Source: Ophiura sarsii (taxonomy: Eukaryota > Echinodermata > Ophiuroidea > Amphilepidida > Ophiuridae). From it: 64,000 nucleotides of DNA. The notes beneath the pieces were generated by a model, which was not told the DNA's origin, searched no databases, and saw nothing but the letters and a program-made list of their open reading frames with translations. The position numbers and the translations under genes are program-made. Within the stretch, counting starts at the first letter, position 1, and each line of letters starts with the position of its first letter. Shown here piece after piece: positions 55,957 to 64,000 of the stretch. The stretch lies in contig CM069446.1 of NCBI GenBank assembly GCA_035610835.1, positions 68,123,062 to 68,187,061 of the forward strand, read 5' to 3'.

Positions 55957-57699
55957 AACCTGACCAAATTGTTCTTGGCGCTTAAGGACGAGTGGCTCAG
56001 GTGTGAGGTTAGGGATTCTGACCTTTCCGGATACGCTACGGACGAGACATGGAGGGGGCCATACAGGACTGTGTGTCCTAGCGATACTCGTGTCTGTACG
56101 TGGTTCGAGCGCGAAGTCTGAGTCTTGGTCGACGATAGTAGCTGGAAGGTCTACTTCGATGTATTCGCCAGGCCATAATGTTGTCATCTGAGGAGGGGCT
56201 CGTAGTAAGTGTGCACGGCGTACGGCATGATGATCAGATGATTCTTTTGCCCCATACGGATAATATGTGCCATTGTTTAATATGACTTGATGTCTTGCTG
56301 GACGAATGGCTATGTCATTCGCTTCCATGAATGGCGTACCACCCAGTATGTCAACATCGAGCTTCTCAACTACCAAACCATCAAAACAAAACTGGTGGCC
56401 ATCCCGTGTAACTGTGAAAGATGTCTCTCCTTTAATGATCAGGGGAGAGGATCCATCGGCTTGGTGGGCAGATTGTGAACTCTTGTTGATTCTGACTCCT
56501 AGCGTTTTAGCTGCTGACTCGCGTATCAGATTGCCTGTGGCACCGCTGTCGATGGTGACTCGGACGTTATGGTGTCGATAAAAGGTGTCAAGGTAAGGCG
56601 ATTGACGTATCTGGATACGGAGGGAGGGAACACTGACTGGAGGCTCTGTGTCATCTTCAACAAATGCGCATGACAGATCTGCGCTGGACTCTTCATCGTC
56701 GTCATCGAAAATATTCGCAACTTGTCTGGCACGTGCTATGTACTTTCTGTCATGTTCAGGCAGGTGTTTACACTCGCTGAGGTAATGGTTGGAGTCCGTA
56801 CGTCCAACCTGCTTGCATAGTGGACATGATTTGGCGAATCGACTCGGTCTGATGAGCTTGGAGGGTGCTCTCCTGGGTGGCTTGTGTCGTACCGGTGGTG
56901 CAGATGAGTAAGCACGCATTGATCGGGCATCTTCAGACGTGTGTAACTCGTCCAAAAGAGAGTCCAGTGCCTGCGAGATCTCAGGCTTAATAGATGCTAG
57001 GCTGCGGGATCGTAACTCAGTTCCATACCTTTGCTTCACGAGGCGAGGGAGATCAGGGTGCACGAGCTGTAGCCATGTCACGACGATAAAGTTTTCCAGA
57101 GTTGGTGTGATCTCCTCGTCTTCGGTAACCTGTTGTCCATAGTGGGAGATTCCCCCACCTTGATGCAGAAGATTATCTTCAAGAAAAGCCATTAATCTTT
57201 GGTACAGATCTTCCGGTCTCTCGTCAGCATTTAACCGAATCATAGAAAGATCAAGGATATGTCCGCCTGTCGTCTGGAATCCATAGTGAAGTCTGATTGA
57301 TTGCCATATTTGGTTGAGGGAAGTTGAATTTTTGACGATGGTGTTACGCGCAATAACCGGGCAGAAGTTTGCTATTTGACCCAGCATCAATTCTAACATG
57401 GTATTTTTCTGGTCTGCGGTTAGGCGTCTGGCTTCTGGAACAGCCTCTCCATCGTCAGCTAAACCGCGAAGGGGAGATCCCCTTGTCTTCTTCTCCCATC
57501 TGTAATCATCACGCATGAATGGGGCAAAATTAGGGTCAAGCGACAGCGTGTATACTAGGTTATGCTTCCAGTTCTCAAACGAACTGGCGGTCTCACACTT
57601 AGACAGTGACCATTGCTTTGGTGCACGGTGTGTAGCGGCCATGGTAAGGGCTATGATTGTCAATACACGGAGTAAAGATGAACACTTGTTGAATTTCAA
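55954..57699 (-). CDS. gag-pro: Retrotransposon gag-protease (copy B)
   Basis: The 581-residue product should form the particle core and mature it. Residues about 95-250 are a helical capsid-like region; a zinc knuckle C292-X2-C295-X9-H305-X4-C310 binds nucleic acid; an acidic stretch (332-338) follows; the aspartic protease has the active-site DSGAT (Asp384) and the downstream ILGG (451-454), as in Ty3-type proteases. The listed start is the first ATG; a second ATG at residue 20 (MAATHRAPKQW) is the more plausible start because the first 19 residues are hydrophobic and gag-unlike. Pol follows in the same register after a UGA. No frameshift or internal stop is present, so the gene may be young. 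Confidence 0.92.
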   Translation of the reverse strand: MKFNKCSSLLRVLTIIALTMAATHRAPKQWSLSKCETASSFENWKHNLVYTLSLDPNFAPFMRDDYRWEKKTRGSPLRGLADDGEAVPEARRLTADQKNTMLELMLGQIANFCPVIARNTIVKNSTSLNQIWQSIRLHYGFQTTGGHILDLSMIRLNADERPEDLYQRLMAFLEDNLLHQGGGISHYGQQVTEDEEITPTLENFIVVTWLQLVHPDLPRLVKQRYGTELRSRSLASIKPEISQALDSLLDELHTSEDARSMRAYSSAPPVRHKPPRRAPSKLIRPSRFAKSCPLCKQVGRTDSNHYLSECKHLPEHDRKYIARARQVANIFDDDDEESSADLSCAFVEDDTEPPVSVPSLRIQIRQSPYLDTFYRHHNVRVTIDSGATGNLIRESAAKTLGVRINKSSQSAHQADGSSPLIIKGETSFTVTRDGHQFCFDGLVVEKLDVDILGGTPFMEANDIAIRPARHQVILNNGTYYPYGAKESSDHHAVRRAHLLRAPPQMTTLWPGEYIEVDLPATIVDQDSDFALEPRTDTSIARTHSPVWPPPCLVRSVSGKVRIPNLTPEPLVLKRQEQFGQV

Positions 57700-57870
57700 T
57701 GGTAAATGTCTTAACAGCTACAGTATCAGCTGGCTGATCGCTCACCCGCTTGTGAAAAGTTAATAGTCCGAGTACACTTCAACACGAAATTCGGCGATAT
57801 ATTAAGCTTAAGCTTACTTCAGTTTGCTTGAAGATTATCACTCCAGACAGTTGAAATGGATGGAAACGTT

Positions 57871-57885
57871 TCCCGACGCTGCCAA
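57871..57885 (-). promoter_or_regulatory. Candidate tRNA primer-binding site
   Basis: Minus-strand TTGGCAGCGTCGGGA has the TGG start expected of a sequence complementary to a tRNA 3' CCA end. It lies about 170 bases upstream of gag. The matching tRNA was not identified. Confidence 0.4.
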
Positions 57886-58090
57886 CACGCCACAAAGGTA
57901 GTTAGGTAATTACTCAGGCTAATTAACACGATCAAATTTACTGAATATCAACTGGTGTTTAATGATGCAACATCACAGAACAAGAGATAGTGTTGGAATG
58001 GCTAAACACAGCCCGTGGTATAACAGGAGTAGGGAAGGGCAATATACCAACTGGCGTTATGATTTTTAAGTAATTAGCATCCAATTTCGT
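57886..58090 (-). other. Probable 5' LTR area of copy B
   Basis: Between the primer site and the point where similarity to the left arm resumes (~58090) only ~200 bases remain, so any LTR must be short. No direct-repeat partner near 52400-52630 was recognised. Confidence 0.3.
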
Positions 58091-59103
58091 CTGCCTAAAT
58101 AGAGGTTGCTATAATTGTATATGAATACTTTTTGAATCGTATCTGACATCGTAATGTATAATTGAAAGTGTTTCGCTTCGGAAGAGGAATAATTCTTGCA
58201 CGATGAATTAGGTCACAATATCATGAACTTGATCTAGAAATCATATGTACTAAACTACCTTTTAATTGGGTTAGTTATGAACAGGGTTCAATGGCAGAGT
58301 TCAGGCATCAGAGGCATGCATGATGACCAAACTCTACATTTATACCCCGTGATAGTGCACCCCAAATTTGTTAGTAGTGAATGAAGGGTAAAAGGTAGTA
58401 TAGCGATTATTTCTAGTAGGCATGTAATAATGACTTATTTTTATCTTGGCTGATGAAACATTGGTCATGTTGATTGAGAACTTATAATATTAAGAGCTAA
58501 TCTTCCCGTTTGAGGAAATTCTGAAAATTGGTTATTAATATTTGCTGGATACGATTCAATGAATAATCACACGCGCAATTCTGATAGGCAAATTGTAGGC
58601 TTGCTCAATTGAAATTACCGTGTTTAAAAAAGTAAAGTTTGTTATCCGATTTTCGTTATGCTTGTTTATAGGCCTATAGATAATAGCAATCAATGTGTTT
58701 GTTGCGGTTTTTTATCTTCTTCTTGCAAATTTCATCAACGACCAACGTTTTAGGTAAAAACAAAGTTGATTAATAACCATTGATTGGTAAATCTTTGTGG
58801 TGATAGGGTTGGTACATAGGGGAATATAAAATGTACCAATGCTCAAAAGCATTATCTATCAAAATTGTATGACACTGTTCCTTTAATGTTCATAATATTA
58901 AGCGGTAATTGTTGATCTTGAATCTTCACGGGCAATCACACGTCAATTCCTTTTCTATTCAATATGCCCAGCACTCCAGCATGCGTAATACAGTCGAATA
59001 CTGAAAGTAAAAAACCGGGAATAAAAATAGTAAAAAATGAGGAAATAAAAAAATCACATTTTCATAATTAAGGGGCATATATAAAATGTCATTGCCTTTA
59101 CAA

Positions 59104-59660
59104 AGAATAGTTCCACGTTCGGTAGGTTTGTGTATAAGAGAATAGTTCCACGTTCGGTACAGGTTTCAGTGTATAAGAGAATAGTTCCACGTTCGGTACA
59201 GGTTTCAGTGTATCAGAAAATAGTTCCACGTTCGTTCGGTACAAGTTTTAGTGTATGAGAGAATAGTTACACATTCGGTACAGGTTTCAGTGTATAAGAG
59301 AATAGTTACACATTCGGTACAGGTTTCAGTGTATAAGAGAATAGTTACACATTCGGTACAGGTTTCAGTGTATAAGAGAATAGTTCCACGTTCGGTACAG
59401 GTTTCAGTGTATAAGAGAATAGTTCCACGTTCGGTACAGGTTTCAGTGTATCAGAAAATAGTTCCACGTTCGTTCGGTACAAGTTTTAGTGTATGAGAGA
59501 ATAGTTACACATTCGGTACAGGTTTCAGTGTATAAGAGAATAGTTACACATTCGGTACAGGTTTCAGTGTATAAGAGAATAGTTACACATTCGGTACAGG
59601 TTTCAGTGTATATTAAAAAGAATAGTTACACGTTCGGTACAGGTTTCCGCGTACAGCCAA
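59104..59660. repeat. 39-bp minisatellite with 238-bp higher-order unit
   Basis: About 14 units of GTATAAGAGAATAGTTCCAC-GTTCGGTACAGGTTTCAGT. Variant units recur in the order A-A-C-B-B-B twice, giving a 238-bp period (for example 59213 and 59451). The 39-bp period produces a repeated 13-residue open frame, which I regard as incidental. Confidence 0.95.
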
Positions 59661-59693
59661 ACCATATATTTTAACAAAGCTTTTGCCAAATAG

Positions 59694-60610
59694 TAGGGGA
59701 GAGCGGGGAGTGTACGCCCTATGGGCAGGTTCGCCCACCACGTGATTCTCATCTTTGCGGCCGGCCACTGGTTGAATTTGGCGAACACACAATAGATACA
59801 ATAGTATGTTGCAAGCTTCCCACATTAACGTGACAGATCACCGTAACATATTTGTCAACTTCAAAATGCGAAGTAAATTTTCTTCCATTTTTCATTTTGA
59901 TTTTTTTTTTCTCAAAAGATATTCGCAGAAAAGGTTTTAATGCAAATTGTCATTAGGTGGCATGGGATTGATTATGGATTTGATGCAATTAACAACCCAT
60001 CAATGTATGTGGGACATCCGTGGTATAGGTCAATGCACTGATTGCGCTATACGGGGCACATACGCCCTATGATAATGGGGCAGGTTGTTCGCCAATAGAG
60101 ATTTATATAGTTATGATTTCGCATAATTTCAAAATTGTAATTATAAAAATATCACGAATGGAGTAATACTAATATTAGAGGAGAATATTTCAAAATGTGA
60201 TATTTCTTATTACTTTTAGATTCTGAACGAGTATGTTCCGTAAAAGTGCCCCACCCCTATATTTTGGACACCTAAATTTTATTTTGGAATAAAATAACGG
60301 ATAAAAACGAATCTATATGTATTGGATATTATGGTATTTTGTGTAGCCTTATTCTAAGCCTAGGGCGAACTTGCCCCGGCCTATGGGCGAACCTACTCGG
60401 CGTCGGGCAAGTACGCCCTTTTGAGACACTTGTCTTTATCATTTACTCTTAAGAGCCTTTACAGTAAGGCGTAGGGTACTGAGATCATGGTCGTATGTAG
60501 CCAATATATCAATCTTTCACATGATATCAATAGGACCATTCAATCTTTAAAATTGACGTCTCTAGACCTCTTCAAATGAATATTAGGCAAACACTCCCCA
60601 CTCTCCCCTA
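59694..60610. mobile_element. TIR element with GGGCGAACNTGCCC-type internal repeats
   Basis: The ends TAGGGGAGAGCGGGGAGTGT and (inverse, ending 60610) TAGGGGAGAGTGGGGAGTGT fit a TA-flanked element. Internally TACGCCCTATG, GGGCAGGTT and GGGCGAACTTGCCC words recur in both orientations. No transposase. Absent from the left arm. Confidence 0.75.
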
Positions 60611-61114
60611 TACAATTACATTGATGTCTCTCAGCAAAGTGACATAGGCCTACTATTTACTATTTCTTAGTGTAAAATAAATAATAATATGGGTTACCAA
60701 AAACAGTTTTTATATGGGGTTTTATATCAGCTGATAATTGCAATTAAACGAAGAGGTCATGAAACAAATTGTGTCAATAGGGTGCGAAGTGCATAACAAT
60801 TTTGTTTTTTAAATTTTAGCAATTGCCTGAAATTTGGTCCGATATGTAATTTATACAGGGTGTATGAGAATTATATAGGGTGGTATAAAATCGTATACAT
60901 TTTCTGGCTCACCCTTGTGGTAAAAAGAAGGTATGATATAGGGCTTTAGTAAAGAAAACGATCAAACAATCACCAAGCGTTAAACATATTTGAAATCATA
61001 GATGAGAAGACTGTAAAGAAAAGCAATAGTGCAAGATTTGTTACTTTGGCTAAATATTATTCACACAGAGTGATCAAAGGGGATACGTCTAATGTAAAGG
61101 GTTAAAAAAGTAAG

Positions 61115-61135
61115 CCCCCCCCCCCCCCCCCCCCC
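61115..61135. repeat. Poly-C run
   Basis: 21 consecutive C residues; the left arm has a corresponding but shorter C-rich CCCCCTCCCC (about 43420-43430). Confidence 0.9.
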
Positions 61136-61622
61136 TAAAATTAGATCATTTTTGTTTACATAACTTCACACACAATTAGACGTTTTGAAAAAACGATGTT
61201 CTCAGAAACAGTGGCAATTTCCCAAATCCTATAAAATGTTGTTTGTGTAACACCCGGCCACACAATGAGACGTTAAGAAATTGAAACTTTTCTGAAAAGG
61301 AAAAACGCTTAGTATCCGTACAAAGTTTCCCTCTTTTTAATACCATGTTTACTTTTCCCCAAAAAGTCAAGTATCCCCAAAATGATGAAATGTGCCAAAA
61401 TCCAATACATAGTAAGTGCCACCTTTTCTGAAAACATCATTTCGAGGAAATGTGACTGTTTTGGGAGAAGTAAACAAGGTATCGGAAGCGGAAACTTTAT
61501 GTAGGTAGCCAAGGGTTTCACATTTTCATAACTGTTTAAATTTCCAAAACGGCTGATCTTATCCGAAGTTATGCACACACAAAAATCTTGAATATGAGGG
61601 GGGCTTACTTTTTTTGGACCCT

Positions 61623-63371
61623 TACAGAAAATATGTTTTCAGTAATTGCTCATTACATGTGATGAATAGGCTTTTCTCAACATTTTTGTCCATTTTGATA
61701 TGTTAAATTAACTTTTAAGTCCCTTTTTGACAGATTTTCATATACAGTCATTATGTCCAAATATTGCTATCTACCGAAGATAGCAAATTTTAGAAAATCG
61801 TGTTTTCATCAATATCGGCTTGTTTTAGAACCTATACCAATAACAGGTGTAAGAATGAAAGTTGCCACAATAAAAGTCAGCTATGGACCCAAATGACATT
61901 TTGGTTCTTCAAGAATAGCATCGGTCTATAATAAATGTTTTTTGAGCCAACTAAGTGCTTAGTGCATATCATGTTTAGAGTTAAAAAATCAAGCCAGCCA
62001 GCTCAGAGCACAATTGTTGGACCTAATCATTCTCGTCGATGCATTCTGTTTTATTAATATCATGCTTATTTAAATAAGAAACTCACCTAATCTGCAAAAA
62101 TGCAGGCTTTCAGGCTGGTGCCATCATAGCAATGGCCAGTACGGGCACAAGACTACCGGCATCTCGATCGCTCAACTGCCTTCTTGTTGGGAGTCTTCCT
62201 CAGAATCCTAAGTCACAATTTTTCGGAGAACTCGGGGGTGGGGGTAGGGGTCTCTTCAGTAGCATCTTCTCTTTTCATCTTGCAAACCTGTTGATTTTAT
62301 AATGTAATAAGAAAAAGTAAAATTAAACAAATATGATTAGGCACAATACTAGGTAGGCCTAACTAAGATTGTCAACTTCAAATTTGCTCAGAATTTCATG
62401 GGCTTGACCAGACATACAAAAGTTAATGGTAGGGGATGTGGTTTCCAATAATAAAGGCAGATTAGTGACCATTTTACAGAGAGTCCACCTTTTCTCTGTA
62501 TCAAATTTGATATTTAATTTCAGTTGAGTCTGATTTTAAGTAAGCTTATCAATTCAATATTTAAAGCGGCTATGGCGATGCTGATGATGAAGGAAAGCTG
62601 ACCAAGTGCTAATTAAAGCCAAACACTTGTCCTTTTACACTGAGCCGATTTTGATAAAGATGTTCCTATATCCTAGCTACATAGCTTTCGTGTAAAATAC
62701 TACAAGTAATTTATGGTGAAAACTGACAAATTTTGATCCCAAGCATTTTATATGTTTTCAAACGGGTCCCGGGCAACAAAATTTGCCTTTCCACACATCG
62801 ATTTTGACATTAGTTGGCCCATTTTGAGTGAATTTAGCTAATAATTACCTTAAAAATGCCCTCGGGCGAAGAAAACAGGCACTATTGAGTAAAATCAGCC
62901 TCGGCTAGTCCGTGGAATTGAAAATCATAGCAGACGGGAAAGTAAACATTTGTCAACTAGTTCTGGACAAGAAATCCCTACAGGGGGGGGGGGGGGAGTT
63001 GAACTTCATTTGTTTCCGCAACGGGACGTCGAATACTAGTGTACACTCTCCAAACTGCTGTCCGCTAGCTATATTCGGTGCATTTGTTCTAGAAGAGCTG
63101 AAAAGAGAAAAGGTGTGTCAAATCTTACTATTACAGAAAATACCAGGGTTCTTTGGTTAAATATTGAGTTTATAGTTTACAAATCACAAATAACACAAAT
63201 TTCTTTCATATTAAGAGCACTGTATACCATTTCAGTACATTTTAATTAATGGTTAGAGGTGAGGTCTATCTTGAATTAAAAACACCGATAGTGATGGGCG
63301 CCTATCTTTAATTAAAAACACAGATAGTGATGGGCGCTAGCAAAAAAATATTTGGAGGTGTGTTATCTACA
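61623..63371. other. 1.75-kb segment absent from the left arm
   Basis: The left arm runs straight from ...ATTTATGGATCT to AAAGGGTTCAAGAAAAGTAA (near 43393), whereas here the same borders are 1.75 kb apart. TACAGA occurs at both borders and may be a target duplication. It contains a 12-base G run near 62984. No gene is supported; an 82-codon frame at 62912-63160 is probably chance. Confidence 0.5.
63264..63345. repeat. ~42-bp tandem duplication
   Basis: Two units share TATCTT-AATTAAAAACAC and GATAGTGATGGGCGC. Confidence 0.9.
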
Positions 63372-63649
63372 GATCCATAAATCCATATCATAGAAATGAT
63401 CAAGGTCATAAAACTTGCATGGAAGATTGTAAATTAAGCTCTATGATTTCAGATGGTAGTAAATACACGTGTAGAATTTGGTGGGTTTTTTGTAGGTGTT
63501 TTTTGAGGGTGGGGGGGGGGGGGTAACCAGCTGTCCAAAAGGTTAAGGGGAGGGACCTGAACAATCTGTCATTGAATGTGCCGAAACAATCCAATATGTT
63601 TTCTATGTGATACTCATTTCCTACCTCTAATGTTGTTTTTGTCTCTCTT

Positions 63650-63900
63650 ACACCTTTGCAGAAGCCATATGGGTGCAGGTTCGTGGTGCGTTATTGTTGG
63701 TTGATGTAGAGCTTTATTCTTGTCTTCTTTGATAATAATTCTATGAGCAATAGGGAGAGTGTTCCATCCAGTCGGCACGATCATTTGGGATCAAATCTTT
63801 AGCAGTTGTTGATTGATTGCTAAAATAAGCCTATATTGTGAAGACCCAATGCTGTAGTATATGTTCAACAGTCGTCTCGTCATAAGCATTCATTCTGGAG
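63650..63900 (-). other. Exon-like repeated segment, copy 3
   Basis: Read on the minus strand, TTACTCCAG precedes it and AG|GTAGGAAA follows. Its second half is open and carries TITHHEPAPIWLLQRCKRDK. It is the inverse partner of 42640-42890 and is the least broken of the three copies. Confidence 0.4.
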
Positions 63901-64000
63901 TAATACGGGATTTGAATAAGATTTTAGTAGCATTGTAGCAACAGATGCAATCATACAATTTAGTATAAAGACCATTGATTAAAATATAGCTGAAATGCAT

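Larger units (their letters stand above)
58060..64000. repeat. Right arm of the >21-kb inverted duplication (runs off the window)
   Basis: Inverse copy of 42530-50340, lacking the left arm's segment B and its MITEs, but carrying its own minisatellite (59104-59660), TIR element (59694-60610) and a 1.75-kb insertion (about 61623-63371). Similarity is still present at the last base, so the true end is outside. Confidence 0.9.

Noticed and set aside
54228..57763. Several 60-110 residue frames on both strands
   Set aside because: They are out-of-frame shadows of gag-pro and pol.
52336..58090. Defined LTR pair for copy B
   Set aside because: Candidate boundary words near 58030 and 52630 (TTATACC and TAATACC) are similar only for a few bases; no convincing direct repeat was found by eye.
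59104..59660. CRISPR-like regular array
   Set aside because: Same reasons: contiguous near-identical units without spacers.
59251..59674. Open frames with a repeated 13-residue unit (YKRIVTHSVQVSV-like)
   Set aside because: The 39-bp unit length is a multiple of three, so a tandem array yields repeated open frames automatically; the higher-order 238-bp period breaks the frame and no start or promoter context exists.

Overview
The window looks like nuclear DNA from an animal, most likely a marine invertebrate. It is AT-rich, intron/intergenic-like, dense with small terminal-inverted-repeat (TIR) elements, and carries LINE remnants of the CR1/L2 style and two copies of a Ty3-like LTR retrotransposon. 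I cannot assign a phylum from sequence alone; an echinoderm or hemichordate is a guess. No complete host protein-coding gene can be supported. The long coding regions are retroelement genes, and nearly all other structure comes from transposons, tandem arrays and large inverted duplications.

Layout. 1-3128 is a decayed + strand pol (copy A), followed by a polypurine tract and a probable LTR from 3300. 4.4-9.6 kb holds AT-rich low-complexity DNA, a ~720-780 bp tandem duplication and a minisatellite. 9.6-14.0 kb is a cluster of TIR elements, three of them flanked by TTAA. 15.6-16.8 kb has a short tandem array and a dispersed palindromic motif. 17.46-21.5 kb is a nested foldback element packed with AGGTCA-type direct repeats. 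26.7-31.0 kb is a three-level nest: a CR1-like LINE lies inside a TA-flanked TIR element, which interrupts an older repeat. 31.6-31.8 kb contains the best, still weak, candidate for a host promoter and first exon. 32.87-40.47 kb is an imperfect inverted duplication whose right arm is split by a 3.1 kb insertion with an 8-bp target duplication.

42.53 kb to the window end is a second, larger imperfect inverted duplication: arms 42.53-50.34 and 58.06-64.0 kb, with the right arm running off the window. Its arms differ by later insertions, so each arm serves as an empty-site record for the other. The middle holds a palindromic AT-rich array (50.4-52.3 kb) with an embedded 38-bp minisatellite, then a nearly intact minus-strand LTR retrotransposon (copy B, gag-pro 55954-57699 and pol 52681-55953) whose two reading frames are in register and separated by a single UGA codon.

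The only genes that clearly work together are those of copy B: capsid/nucleocapsid and protease in the first reading frame, then reverse transcriptase, RNase H and integrase in the second. The strongest unexplained signals are the large palindromes, the dense regulatory-motif-like repeats (DR1, AP-1, Otx/POU-like, splice-donor-like), and the UGA-separated gag-pro/pol arrangement. All homology statements were made by eye; none has been tested by alignment or database search.
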